Below, one piece after another: positions 18,437 to 27,428 of a DNA stretch of 64,000 nucleotides. Position numbers and translations under genes: made by a program. Position 1 is the first letter of the stretch, and the number at the start of each line of letters is the position of its first letter. The notes beneath the pieces were generated by a model, which saw only the letters and a list, made by a program, of their open reading frames with translations, did not search any database and was not told the DNA's origin. The DNA lies in the NCBI RefSeq assembly GCF_001317355.1, contig NZ_LKET01000032.1, positions 62,001-126,000 on the forward strand. The letters are read 5' to 3'. The stretch comes from Oxobacter pfennigii (lineage in GTDB: Bacteria; Bacillota; Clostridia; Clostridiales; Oxobacteraceae).

Positions 18437-20491
18437 TTAATTCAAAGTGATTTCTTGTGTTTGCTTTTTAAATTTCAGCTCGGTTTTTAATTTCAGCATG
18501 CAAAATTCTTTTTCTAAAATTTTTCCGCTGTAAACTATATCCTTAGCTAGCATATTTGTTATCCTTAAAAGGTCAATATCCTTAAAAATGTCTGCCAGTC
18601 TTAATTCAGGCAGCCCATGCTGTCTGGTTCCGAAAAATTCCCCGGTGCCTCTTAATTTCATATCTTCTTCGGCAATTTTAAAACCATCCCTTACTTCCTT
18701 CATAACCTGCATTCTCTGCAGTTTGTTTTGCGTATTCATATCGGAAACCAAAATGCAGTAGGATTTATGCTCTCCTCTGCCTACTCTTCCTCTTAATTGG
18801 TGAAGTGTCGACAGTCCAAATCTATCTGCATTTTCAACAACCATTAGTGTAGCGTTTGGAACATTAATACCGACTTCAATTACAGTTGTCGAAACCAAAA
18901 CATCTATTTTGCCCTCATTAAACTTAACCATTATTTCATCTTTTTCATCGGACTTCATTTTGCCGTGGATCAAACCCACATTTAATCCTTTGAGATAGGT
19001 GTTTCTAAGCCTTTCTGCGGTTTCAACGGCAGATTCAGCTTCTAATGTATCCGATTCTTCAATCATTGGGCAAACCACATATGCCTGTCTGCCCTTTTCC
19101 GCTTCTTTTCTTACAAAATTGTATACCCGCTGCCTCATGGCCGGCTTTACTGCATATGTTTCTATCTTCTGCCTTCCCGGAGGAAGTTCATTTATTACCG
19201 AAATATCCAGATCGCCGTATATAAAAAGGGCCATAGTCCTTGGGATTGGTGTAGCTGTCATTACCAGAACATCCGGGTTTTCTCCCTTTTTGCTTAAAAG
19301 TGCTCTTTGCCGTACTCCAAACCTGTGCTGTTCATCGGTTATGACAATGCCAAGATTAAAAACTTCCACATCACTTTGTATGATAGCGTGAGTTCCCACC
19401 AAAATATCTATTTTGCCTGTTTTTAATTCTTCTTTTATTTCTTCTCTTTTTCTCTTTGGTATTTTGCCGGACATTAGTTCAATCCTTAGTTCATATGCTT
19501 CAAACAGCAACGAAAGCGACTGAAAATGCTGATCTGCAAGAATTTCCGTAGGTGCCATCATAACACCCTGATATCCGTTCTTCACGGCATTTAATAGAGC
19601 AACAGCGGCAATTACCGTCTTTCCTGAACCTACATCACCCTGTACAAGCCTGTTCATTTGTTTTTTGCTTTCCATATCCTTTAATATCTCATCTAAAACA
19701 TTGTATTGTGAATTTGTTAATTCAAAGGGCAATAGAGAAATAAACCTATCAACTTCGCTGCTTCTTTCAAAGCTTATGCCTGTGCTTTCCATATCGGCTT
19801 TATATTTTTCCAGCATCAGCCCAGTCTGAAGAATAAGCAGCTCCTCAAATTTAAGTCGCTTTGCTGCTAATTTTATATCTTCCATGCTTCTAGGGTTATG
19901 AAGCCTGTCAAGAGCAACGGAAAGATCCAAAAGTTGGTATCTGAGCTTTATATTCGGCGGCAGGCAATCATTAATCAATATTTCCTTATTTGAAAATATG
20001 CTTGATATGGCATTTCGTATTATCTTTTGCGATAAATCCTTGGTAGAAGGATAAACCGGTACAATGCCTCCTCTTACAGGGCCATCCACCTTTTCATATT
20101 CAGGGTTTACTATTTGAGTTTCAGCATAGGATTTAAAAATCTTTCCATAAAATAAATATTTTTCACCTATTGTAAAACTCTTTTTTATAAACCTTTGATT
20201 AAACCATAGCCCTGCAATAAACTCGTTTTCATTTTTTAATATAATTTTCGTTATATGCTTACCGCTCTGAGAATACCTGTCCTTGTCAATTAAAGCTACA
20301 GTACCTATAAATGATATGTAATCTCCGTCCTTTACTGTATTTAAGGGCTTTATATTTGACCTGTCCTCATAGTCTCTTGGAAAATGATACAGCAAATCCT
20401 CTATGGTAAATATACTAAGCCTTTGCAGCATGGACGAGGTTTTTGGCCCTATACCTTTTATATTGACTACAGGTTTTTTTAATAATACCAT
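18437..20491 (-). CDS. recG: ATP-dependent DNA helicase RecG
   Basis: Branch-migrating helicase for Holliday junctions and stalled forks. N-terminal wedge/OB domain (VNIKGIGPKTSSMLQRL near residue 10), Walker A in QGDVGSGKTVIA near 290, DEQH box, motif TATPIPRTMAL, and the C-terminal QLRGRVGRGEHKSYC. ATG 20491 (684 aa) has GGAGG 7 bases upstream; an upstream in-frame ATG precedes that site and is less likely. Unlike Bacillus, here recG is not next to fapR. Confidence 0.96.
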   Translation of the reverse strand: MVLLKKPVVNIKGIGPKTSSMLQRLSIFTIEDLLYHFPRDYEDRSNIKPLNTVKDGDYISFIGTVALIDKDRYSQSGKHITKIILKNENEFIAGLWFNQRFIKKSFTIGEKYLFYGKIFKSYAETQIVNPEYEKVDGPVRGGIVPVYPSTKDLSQKIIRNAISSIFSNKEILINDCLPPNIKLRYQLLDLSVALDRLHNPRSMEDIKLAAKRLKFEELLILQTGLMLEKYKADMESTGISFERSSEVDRFISLLPFELTNSQYNVLDEILKDMESKKQMNRLVQGDVGSGKTVIAAVALLNAVKNGYQGVMMAPTEILADQHFQSLSLLFEAYELRIELMSGKIPKRKREEIKEELKTGKIDILVGTHAIIQSDVEVFNLGIVITDEQHRFGVRQRALLSKKGENPDVLVMTATPIPRTMALFIYGDLDISVINELPPGRQKIETYAVKPAMRQRVYNFVRKEAEKGRQAYVVCPMIEESDTLEAESAVETAERLRNTYLKGLNVGLIHGKMKSDEKDEIMVKFNEGKIDVLVSTTVIEVGINVPNATLMVVENADRFGLSTLHQLRGRVGRGEHKSYCILVSDMNTQNKLQRMQVMKEVRDGFKIAEEDMKLRGTGEFFGTRQHGLPELRLADIFKDIDLLRITNMLAKDIVYSGKILEKEFCMLKLKTELKFKKQTQEITLN

Positions 20492-20596
20492 TATTTTACC
20501 TCCAGGATGCAAACATATGTTCCAATTATATTTTATCCAAAAAATAATTTTTTTTAAACACTTTATTGAAAAAATAAGAACCGGGGTTAACCCGGT

Positions 20597-22246
20597 TTAT
20601 TCAACTGAAATTATAAAATAGTAGAGAGGCTGACCGCCTTCGTACATCTGTACATCGCAATCTTCATATTTTTCTCTTATTTTCTCCAGTAATTCATTTG
20701 CCAAATCTTCTTCTACTTCCTTGCCGTAGAATATGGTTATTAATTCATCACTGTCAGTTACCATGCTGGCAATTAAAGATTCGGTTAATTGGAGTATATC
20801 TTTTCCTATGATGTTTATCTTTCCATCTACCAGGCCTAATATATCGCCTTCCGTAATCTCTTTATCATCAAAGCTTGTATTTCTGACAGCATAGGTAACC
20901 TGGCCTGTTTTAACTGCTTCCAATGAAGATACCATTTCATTTTCATTATCCTTTGGGTCTCCTTCGGGATTAAATACAGTTAAAGCTGCAATTCCCTGAG
21001 GGATGCTCTTTGAAGGAATGACTATGGTATTTTTATCTGATAGCTCGGCAGCTTGTCTGGCAGCCAAAACTATATTGCTGTTATTTGGCAATATATAAAT
21101 ATCGCCAGCATTGATAGCATTTATGGCATTTAGGATATCCTCAGTGCTTGGATTCATGGTCTGCCCGCCTTCTATTACCTTATCAGCTCCAAGATCAGTA
21201 AATATACTGCTTATACCTTCTCCCATAGCAACGGTAATTACTCCGGCTTTTTTCCTACTGCTTGTTTCTTCAGACTGGGCAATTTCATCTCTGGTGCCGT
21301 GACCATCTTCGATACCCTCTTCTAAAATGCTTCTGTGCTGCTCTCTCATATTATCAATTTTAATTTTTGATAATTCACCGAGAACTAAAGCATGGGTTAA
21401 TACCAATCCGGGATCATTTGTATGTACATGGACCTTTATTATATCTCCTGCACCTACAACTATTAAGGAATCACCCATTGAAGACAGCTTATCTCTTAAA
21501 TCTTCAACGTCTGCCTTTGTATTTTTTATTATGAATTCCGTACAATATCCGAATTCTATATCCTCTTCAATAAAAGGACCTGCTGTTGTCTCTTCCTTGA
21601 TTTCAGGAGTATCTATAAGCTCGATATCGCTGCCTTTTAAGGCATCTATCATACCTTTATATATACAAATTAAGCCTTTGCCGCCAGCGTCCACAACCCC
21701 GGCCTTTTTAAGTACCAAAAGCATGTCAGGGGTCTTATTAAGCACTGCTTCTGCATGGGCTAACACCTTATCCATCAAAACATTTATATCATTTATATTC
21801 TTAGAAAGCTCCAAAGCTTTATCAGCCGACTCTCTTGCTACCGTCAATATTGTGCCTTCAGTGGGCTTCATTACAGCTTTATATGCCGTTGAAGCACCTT
21901 CTTTTAAAGCAGCGGCAAGGTTTTTTGCATTCAGTTCTTTTTTTCCTTTAGTTCCTTTTGCAAAACCTCTTAATATCTGAGATAATATTACTCCGGAATT
22001 CCCCCTGGCTCCCATAAGAGAACCGGTAGCGGCGGAATCCGCTATTTCTTCTATGGTTTTGTTTTTTACCTTTTGTATCTCACGAACTGCTGATGTCATA
22101 GTCATGGACATATTTGTACCCGTATCTCCATCAGGTACAGGAAACACATTTAACGCATTGACTGCTGCTTTGTTGTTCTCAAGGCAGTTAGCACCGGAAA
22201 TCATCATCCTGTACAGCAATTGCCCATCAATGTTCAATAACTCCAA
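20597..22246 (-). CDS. fakA: Fatty acid kinase catalytic subunit, DAK2/YloV family
   Basis: ATP-dependent kinase subunit that, with a FakB fatty-acid binding protein, phosphorylates exogenous fatty acids. DAK2-type N-terminal domain with NVFPVPDGDTGTNMSMTM near residues 28-45 (metal and nucleotide binding) and GARGNSGVILSQILRG near 79; C-terminal domain with VAMGEGISSIFTDLGAD and ILPNNSNIVLAA. 549 aa, usual length. It follows the Asp23-type gene by 24 bases, the conserved yloU-yloV pair. It connects to the fap operon through acyl-phosphate metabolism. Confidence 0.92.
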   Translation of the reverse strand: MELLNIDGQLLYRMMISGANCLENNKAAVNALNVFPVPDGDTGTNMSMTMTSAVREIQKVKNKTIEEIADSAATGSLMGARGNSGVILSQILRGFAKGTKGKKELNAKNLAAALKEGASTAYKAVMKPTEGTILTVARESADKALELSKNINDINVLMDKVLAHAEAVLNKTPDMLLVLKKAGVVDAGGKGLICIYKGMIDALKGSDIELIDTPEIKEETTAGPFIEEDIEFGYCTEFIIKNTKADVEDLRDKLSSMGDSLIVVGAGDIIKVHVHTNDPGLVLTHALVLGELSKIKIDNMREQHRSILEEGIEDGHGTRDEIAQSEETSSRKKAGVITVAMGEGISSIFTDLGADKVIEGGQTMNPSTEDILNAINAINAGDIYILPNNSNIVLAARQAAELSDKNTIVIPSKSIPQGIAALTVFNPEGDPKDNENEMVSSLEAVKTGQVTYAVRNTSFDDKEITEGDILGLVDGKINIIGKDILQLTESLIASMVTDSDELITIFYGKEVEEDLANELLEKIREKYEDCDVQMYEGGQPLYYFIISVE

Positions 22247-22270
22247 ACTAAGTACCTCCCCTTATGAGCT

Positions 22271-22621
22271 CTATACCCTAACTCCCTGAACATTTACTAT
22301 CACTTTAACTACTTTTAATCCTGTCAAATCCTCCAGAGTGTATTTTACCTTCTGGATGATGTTATTTGCAATAACTGATATTTTTGTCCCATATACGACT
22401 ATGATAAAAAGTTCAACAATAAGCTCATCATCTTCACAAGTCACTTTTACCCCTTTGCTTAAGTTTTCTCTTTTAAGGAGTTCAACAAGTCCATCAGTTG
22501 CTCTTTTAGATGACATACCAACCACACCGTAGCATTCCATAGTGGCAACGCCGGCAATGTTCGCAAGTACATCCTCAGAATAATATATTGAGCCTATAGC
22601 CGTAACCAGCTTGCTTGTCAT
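22271..22621 (-). CDS. Asp23/Gls24 family protein (YloU type)
   Basis: 116-aa envelope-stress-type protein, function uncertain. It has the family features GSIYYSEDVLANIAGVATMECYGVVGM and the C-terminal VKYTLEDLTGLKVVKVIVNVQGV. AAGGAGG lies upstream of ATG 22621. First gene before fakA with its own promoter. Confidence 0.92.
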   Translation of the reverse strand: MTSKLVTAIGSIYYSEDVLANIAGVATMECYGVVGMSSKRATDGLVELLKRENLSKGVKVTCEDDELIVELFIIVVYGTKISVIANNIIQKVKYTLEDLTGLKVVKVIVNVQGVRV

Positions 22622-22673
22622 AGATTGACCTCCTTTTTAATCATAAAATAATTAAACCTCCACTGCTATAAAT

Positions 22674-22702
22674 ATTTTAACTTATAAAATCTGTTAATTC
22701 AA
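22674..22702 (-). promoter_or_regulatory. Promoter of the asp23-fakA unit
   Basis: Minus strand TTGAAT (22697-22702), 17-base spacer, TAAAAT (22674-22679), about 50 bases before the ATG. An imperfect palindrome AGGAATTCTATAAATTATAG.. (22702-22728) abuts the -35 and separates it from the divergent rpmB promoter. Confidence 0.6.
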
Positions 22703-22763
22703 GGAATTCTATAAATTATAGAGTTCCTCATTAATTAGATTTTATAATTTACTATTATTTAGG

Positions 22764-22793
22764 TTGCAAATTTCCATCAATCTGTGATAAAAT
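22764..22793 (+). promoter_or_regulatory. Promoter of rpmB
   Basis: Plus strand TTGCAA (22764-22769), 18-base spacer, TAAAAT (22788-22793), 60 bases before the rpmB start. Confidence 0.55.
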
Positions 22794-22853
22794 ATAATGT
22801 GTTTGATAGAAAATGCTTATTGTTATCGCATAGTACCGAAGGAGGTGTAATAT

Positions 22854-23045
22854 ATGTCAAGAAAATGTGAAATATGTGATAAAGGTTTAGCTTTTGGTAT
22901 TCAGTATAGCCATTCCCATAGGAAAACAAACAGAACTTGGGCACCAAATATTAAAAAAGTAAAAGCTATTGTTAAAGGTACTCCTAAAACAGTCAGTGTT
23001 TGTACAAGATGCTTACGCTCCGGTAAGGTACAGAGGGCGATATAA
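22854..23045 (+). CDS. rpmB: Ribosomal protein bL28
   Basis: 63-aa large-subunit protein. MSRKCEICDKGLAFGIQYSHS and the C-terminal VSVCTRCLRSGKV give two CxxC pairs, the zinc-binding form. GGAGG lies 8 bases before the ATG. It is divergent from asp23 and convergent with spoVM, the same rpmB/spoVM neighbourhood known in Bacillus. Confidence 0.97.
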   Translation: MSRKCEICDKGLAFGIQYSHSHRKTNRTWAPNIKKVKAIVKGTPKTVSVCTRCLRSGKVQRAI

Positions 23046-23081
23046 TAATATTTAAAATAACATATTGTTATACATGAAAAA

Positions 23082-23113
23082 ATATACTCTGGTCTATCCA
23101 GAGTATATTTTTA
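23082..23113. terminator. Bidirectional terminator shared by rpmB and spoVM
   Basis: ATATACTCTGG and CCAGAGTATAT form an 11-bp stem with a TCTAT loop, with T runs on both sides (TTTTTATAT plus, TTTTTTCATG minus). Confidence 0.9.
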
Positions 23114-23130
23114 TATCATCTATTTTATTC

Positions 23131-23202
23131 TTAATGTATTTTGAAAATCTTCCTTACGATATTCCCCAGGAATTTTGGAAGTTTTATCACGATCAGCTTC
23201 AC
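23131..23202 (-). CDS. spoVM: Stage V sporulation protein M, 23 aa
   Basis: A 24-codon minus-strand frame with a GTG start encodes a 23-residue amphipathic peptide containing IKLPKFLGNIVRKIF. This matches the core of Bacillus SpoVM (IKLPKFLGGIVR), the curvature-sensing peptide that binds the forespore membrane and anchors SpoIVA. The Pro at position 9 that bends the N-terminus is kept. An AAAGG-type ribosome site lies about 10 bases upstream. Context agrees: between rpmB and thiN as in Bacillus, sharing a terminator with rpmB. Its partner spoIVA is at 53613. Confidence 0.93.
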   Translation of the reverse strand: MKLIVIKLPKFLGNIVRKIFKIH

Positions 23203-23237
23203 TCAATCACTGCCTTTCTCATAATATATTTATTATA

Positions 23238-23393
23238 TTAGCTCCTTATATAATACCAACCCACGCATATAAGTCCTACTCCCGCAATGGCAAGAAGTGC
23301 CCAAAAGGGTAATACAAGCACCAGAACCATCCCCAAACCAAGACATAAAAGTATTAGTCCAAAAAGCTTTTTCCCTCTATAATGTAGCCCCAA
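23238..23393 (-). CDS. Small membrane protein, 51 aa, unrecognised function
   Basis: 52-codon frame starting TTG 23393 with a GGGGGG tract about 7-13 bases upstream. It starts MGLHYRGKKLFG and has two closely spaced hydrophobic segments (LILLCLGLGMVLVLVLPFWA and LLAIAGVGLICVGWYYI) ending in RS. It resembles small two-helix proteins often seen near spoVM and thiN in Clostridia, but I cannot name it. It lies 35 bases upstream of spoVM and may be co-transcribed with it. Confidence 0.65.
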   Translation of the reverse strand: MGLHYRGKKLFGLILLCLGLGMVLVLVLPFWALLAIAGVGLICVGWYYIRS

Positions 23394-23523
23394 AACCTGC
23401 CCCCCCTATAAAAATACCTTTATAACATATTATTCAGCAGATGATAAATTGATAATTATTCTTTTAAAAAAATATGGTATTATTGGACAATTTATTAAAT
23501 AAAATGATTATTAAAACAAAATA

Positions 23524-23562
23524 AAGGGCTGCAGCAAAACAAGAAATTGCTACAGACCCTTA
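23524..23562 (-). terminator. Terminator after thiN
   Basis: Minus strand AGGGTCTGTAGCAA / TTGCTGCAGCCCT stem followed by TTATTTTGTTTT; begins at the thiN stop codon. Confidence 0.8.
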
Positions 23563-24195
23563 ATCATTGCTTTTTATAATTAATAAATACCCGGAATCAA
23601 TTGTCACACTTATTTCTTCATCCATAAATACATTGGATATCCCGATGGAGCTGCCAAAGCTTAAAGTAGCTCCCGACAATTCATATTGCAAACCATTTGT
23701 GCGTACGCCCTGAACGTCTCCGCTAACGGGTATAAGAGAAAGAATATCTCCTACATTACCTTTTAAGCTTAAAGAGCTATCAGTTATGTAAATTCTATTT
23801 TTTTCATTGATTATACATGCTTTTATATTCTGTCCTACAAGTTTAACAAGAAGAAGAATGTTAGCTAAAGTATGATCCATCCTGTCTCCTATGCTGCCTA
23901 AAAGCATTATTTCATCAGCATCTTTGTTTATGCAATAGTCAATGGCAAGCTCAGTATCGGTAAAATCCTTTTCTTTCGGATATTTTATAATTTCTACATT
24001 ATTATTTACAAGCTTCTTTAATATATTTTCATCAATGGAGTCTAAATCCCCTATAACCGCATCCGGGAACATGCCACAGTTTAAAACATATTGTGCTCCC
24101 CCGTCGGCGCAGACTAAAAGTTGGCATTCGTTAAGCAAGGCTTTTAAATGGGAAATGTCCTTAACCGTACCGTGAGAGACTACTGCCGCTTTCAT
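23560..24195 (-). CDS. thiN: Thiamine pyrophosphokinase
   Basis: Transfers pyrophosphate from ATP to thiamine, giving the cofactor TPP. CADGGAQYVLNCGMFPDAVIGDLDSID near residues 34-60 and the metal-binding DFTDTELAIDY and LGSIGDRMDHTLANI motifs are diagnostic. 211 aa. It follows rpe by 4 bases; the rsgA-rpe-thiN order is conserved in Firmicutes. Confidence 0.95.
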   Translation of the reverse strand: MKAAVVSHGTVKDISHLKALLNECQLLVCADGGAQYVLNCGMFPDAVIGDLDSIDENILKKLVNNNVEIIKYPKEKDFTDTELAIDYCINKDADEIMLLGSIGDRMDHTLANILLLVKLVGQNIKACIINEKNRIYITDSSLSLKGNVGDILSLIPVSGDVQGVRTNGLQYELSGATLSFGSSIGISNVFMDEEISVTIDSGYLLIIKSND

Positions 24196-24199
24196 AATA

Positions 24200-24850
24200 T
24201 TATCCCATCATTCTCAGGCTGTTTATGGTAGCCCTGATATCCTTTGATTTATATACAGCCGAGCCGGCCACAATGACATTGGCTCCGGCATCTATTATCT
24301 CTTTTATGTTTTCGGTATTTATTCCTCCGTCTACCTGGATATCAACAATTAGCTTTCTCTCATCCAACATATTCTTTAAGGACCGAATCTTTCTTGTCAT
24401 AGATTTTATATAGCTCTGCCCCCCAAAGCCCGGGTTTACTGTCATTAAAAGAACCATATCAATATCTTCAAGTATATAGTCAAGAACTGTCAGGGATGTT
24501 GCGGGATTCAGTGCCACAGCAGCTTTTATTCCATGCTGTTTGATGCTATATATGGTCCTGTTTAAATGTGTACAGGCCTCGGCATGTACAGTTATTATAT
24601 CCGCACCGGCTTTTACAAAGCTGTCTATATATTTATCCGGCTGGGTAATCATCAAATGTACGTCAAAGGGCAGCTTTGTCTTATCCCTTAATGCTGCTAC
24701 AACCGGCGGGCCAATTGAAATATTAGGTACAAAATGCCCATCCATTATATCCAAATGCAAAAGGTCGGCACCTGCTTCTTCCACATTTTTTATATCTTGG
24801 GCAAGATTTGAAAAATCAGCTGCCAAGATTGACGGCGCTACTCTTATCAT
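24200..24850 (-). CDS. rpe: Ribulose-phosphate 3-epimerase
   Basis: Interconverts ribulose-5-phosphate and xylulose-5-phosphate in the pentose phosphate pathway. TIM barrel starting VAPSILAADFSNLAQD, with metal-ligand motif LHLDIMDGHFVPNISIGP near residue 32 and MTVNPGFGGQSYI near 138. 216 aa. Overlaps rsgA by 4 bp, so probably translationally coupled. Confidence 0.97.
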   Translation of the reverse strand: MIRVAPSILAADFSNLAQDIKNVEEAGADLLHLDIMDGHFVPNISIGPPVVAALRDKTKLPFDVHLMITQPDKYIDSFVKAGADIITVHAEACTHLNRTIYSIKQHGIKAAVALNPATSLTVLDYILEDIDMVLLMTVNPGFGGQSYIKSMTRKIRSLKNMLDERKLIVDIQVDGGINTENIKEIIDAGANVIVAGSAVYKSKDIRATINSLRMMG

Positions 24851-25728
24851 CTGTAGTTCCTCCCTAATTTCTTTATATCATCATACATCCTCACATAGGA
24901 TTCATATCTTCTTTTATTTACCTGCTTTTCTTCAACTGCGTTTTTTACGGCGCAGCCCGGTTCCTTTGTATGTGAACAACCGGTAAACTTGCACTGACCT
25001 AAAAAATCCCTGAATTCTGGAAACAAATAATCAAGCTCTTCATAATCAACCTTCATAGCCTCATATTCAAGGGAACTAAATCCGGGGGTATCTGCCACAT
25101 ACCCGCCTTCATGAAGCTCTAAAAGCTGTGTATGACGGGTGGTTTGTTTTCCCCTCTCGATTTTCTTGCTTATTTCCCCAGTTTCCATATTAAATGAAGG
25201 GTGAAGCTTATTTAAAAGCGAAGATTTTCCCACTCCCGAAGGGCCTGAAAAGACACTGACCTTATCCTTAAGATATAGCTTTAAATCCTCAATACCGATA
25301 TCCTTTTTTGTACTTGTATATATTATATTAAATCCGGCTTCTTTATAGGGCGCAAACATTCCTTCAATCAAAGGAGCTTCGATCAAATCAATTTTATTGA
25401 TACAGATTGCTATATCCATATTATTTAATTCTGCTACAATCAAAAATTTATCCAGAAGCTCCAGATTGGGTTCAGGCTTTACTGCTGCAAAAACAATAAT
25501 TAGCTGGTCCACATTGGCAACAGGCGGCCGGATCAATTGGTTTTTTCTCTCATGAATTTTATCCAGCGAGTTGCTGTTATTGTGAATGCTGACAGTAACC
25601 ATATCGCCTACCAGAGGGGTTATATTTTCATTTCTGAATTTTCCCCTTGCCCTGCATTCCACAATTCCTTCTTCTGTTTTCACATAATAGAAACCGCCAA
25701 TCCCCTTAATGATTAAACCTTGGGGCAT
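24847..25728 (-). CDS. rsgA: Ribosome small subunit-dependent GTPase
   Basis: Circularly permuted GTPase for late 30S maturation. OB domain, then permuted G motifs: NKIDL (G4) near 118, GPSGVGKSSLLNKL (G1) near 168, DTPGFSS (G3) near 217, and a C-terminal zinc finger C-X7-C-X5-H-C region (CKFTGCSHTKEPGC). 293 aa. Downstream of prkC by 26 bases, the common prpC-prkC-rsgA operon. Confidence 0.96.
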   Translation of the reverse strand: MPQGLIIKGIGGFYYVKTEEGIVECRARGKFRNENITPLVGDMVTVSIHNNSNSLDKIHERKNQLIRPPVANVDQLIIVFAAVKPEPNLELLDKFLIVAELNNMDIAICINKIDLIEAPLIEGMFAPYKEAGFNIIYTSTKKDIGIEDLKLYLKDKVSVFSGPSGVGKSSLLNKLHPSFNMETGEISKKIERGKQTTRHTQLLELHEGGYVADTPGFSSLEYEAMKVDYEELDYLFPEFRDFLGQCKFTGCSHTKEPGCAVKNAVEEKQVNKRRYESYVRMYDDIKKLGRNYR

Positions 25729-25754
25729 ACATTTCCTCCTTTTTATATCCTGTG

Positions 25755-27428
25755 TTAGTGAGTTGCAGGTATAGACGGAATTATCTTGTTTACGGTAATA
25801 TCTATTACTGTTCCTTCTTTAACCTCCGTCATGGGTGGTATGCTTTGATTTAATACCACATTGTCAGGTTTATTCAAATCCATTCCATTATCAGCTTTGC
25901 CAAGCTTTAAATTATCCTGGGCAAGCCTTTCTTCCACCTTATCCAGTGTAATTCCCTCCAAGGGAGGTACTTTTACAAATTTAACCGCCGGCCCCTTGCT
26001 CACATATATATCCACCAGAGTACCGTACACCACTTCTTTATCTACTTCCGGCCAGACATTGATAACCCTGCCCGGCTCAATATTGTCGTCGTTTACTTCT
26101 ATAACACCGCCTTTTTCCAGGCCTTTTTGCTCCAGTGCAAATATGGCATCGTTTAAGGATTCGCCTATGACATTGGGAATGAGCACCTTTACCGGTCCTG
26201 CACTAATCCTTACTTTAACTACACCGTTTTCTTTTGCATCTACACCCACATCAGGATAAGTCTTGATAACTGTGCCCAGAGGTTTATCGCTGTTTGGCCT
26301 GTCAATTACCTCCATATTGAGGTTGTAGGATTTTAGCATCTGCTCTGCAGTATTTTCATCAAGGCCTAATATATAGGGAACGGGGACGTCCTTGTTCCTT
26401 GATAAATTGCCGTACATATTAAGGAGCAAAAGCCCCGATACTGTGACGACCGTAAATATTATCACAAAGGCAACTATAAAGGTCCTGTTTATTTTCTTCT
26501 TCTTGTTGACCGTCTTTTGTTCTTTTCCGTTCAGCAACTCCTGATTTATTACAGGCATTACCCTTGTCGTGTCACCGGAATTTTCAATTCTCCTGGCTAT
26601 TCTTTTTTCGGGATTTGCCGATGCAATATCCAAATCCTTTATTACCGCTGCAGCGGATTCATAACGCTCTGATGGATTTTTCTTAAGGCAATTTGTTATG
26701 ATATCTTCCAGAGCCAAAGGAATATCCGAATTTAATTCCGAAGGTCTTGTAATATCATCCTGTATATGCTTTAAGGCAATTGCAACGGGGCTTTCTGCCA
26801 CAAAAGGCACCTTGGCCGTTGCCATTTCGTATATTACGGTTCCCAATGAATATATATCGGTTTTTTCATCGGTAAATCCTCCCCGAGCCTGCTCAGGGGA
26901 TATATAATAGACGGAACCCAATACATTGCCTGTATTTGTAAGAGTCGCCGAATTGGATGCTCTGGCAATTCCAAAGTCAGCAACCTTGACTATACCGTCA
27001 TGGGTTATCAGTATATTCTGAGGCTTGACATCCCTGTGAATAATATTGTTTTTATGGGCATGATCCAGCGCCAGGCAAATCTGCCTGCTTATATTAATTA
27101 TTTCAAAAAAAGGCATGGGAGCTCTCTCATGTATGATTTCCTTTAAGGTTTTCCCCTTAACAAGCTCCATTACTATGTAATATATACCATCTTCCACGCC
27201 TACGTCATATATGTTAACTATGTTAGGATGAGACAAGCTGGCTGCAGACAATGATTCCTTCCTGAATTTATTGACGAATTCTTCATCATCTATAAGCTCG
27301 GGCTTGAGTATTTTAACAGCAACGTATCTGTTCAGCAAATGGCATTTTGCCTTGTATACAAGGCCCATGCCGCCTTCTCCGATTTTCTCAAGAAGCTCGT
27401 ATCTGTTTCCTAATGTTCTGCCAATCAT
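25755..27428 (-). CDS. prkC: Membrane Ser/Thr protein kinase with PASTA domains
   Basis: Sensor kinase responding to cell wall material (muropeptides/lipid II in characterised homologues). Cytoplasmic kinase domain: glycine loop GEGGMGLVYKA (17-27), Lys39, HRDVKPQN with Asp133, DFG at 151-153. One transmembrane helix near residues 315-337 follows a KKKK stop signal, then three extracellular PASTA repeats (starting about VPVPYILG, KVLIPNVIG and VKVPPLEG). 557 aa; three repeats is typical. It overlaps prpC by 4 bp, coupling kinase and phosphatase. Confidence 0.95.
   Translation of the reverse strand: MIGRTLGNRYELLEKIGEGGMGLVYKAKCHLLNRYVAVKILKPELIDDEEFVNKFRKESLSAASLSHPNIVNIYDVGVEDGIYYIVMELVKGKTLKEIIHERAPMPFFEIINISRQICLALDHAHKNNIIHRDVKPQNILITHDGIVKVADFGIARASNSATLTNTGNVLGSVYYISPEQARGGFTDEKTDIYSLGTVIYEMATAKVPFVAESPVAIALKHIQDDITRPSELNSDIPLALEDIITNCLKKNPSERYESAAAVIKDLDIASANPEKRIARRIENSGDTTRVMPVINQELLNGKEQKTVNKKKKINRTFIVAFVIIFTVVTVSGLLLLNMYGNLSRNKDVPVPYILGLDENTAEQMLKSYNLNMEVIDRPNSDKPLGTVIKTYPDVGVDAKENGVVKVRISAGPVKVLIPNVIGESLNDAIFALEQKGLEKGGVIEVNDDNIEPGRVINVWPEVDKEVVYGTLVDIYVSKGPAVKFVKVPPLEGITLDKVEERLAQDNLKLGKADNGMDLNKPDNVVLNQSIPPMTEVKEGTVIDITVNKIIPSIPATH

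Noticed and set aside
21327-21980. Plus-strand frame of 217 codons
   Set aside because: Antisense to fakA, whose motifs are intact; shadow.
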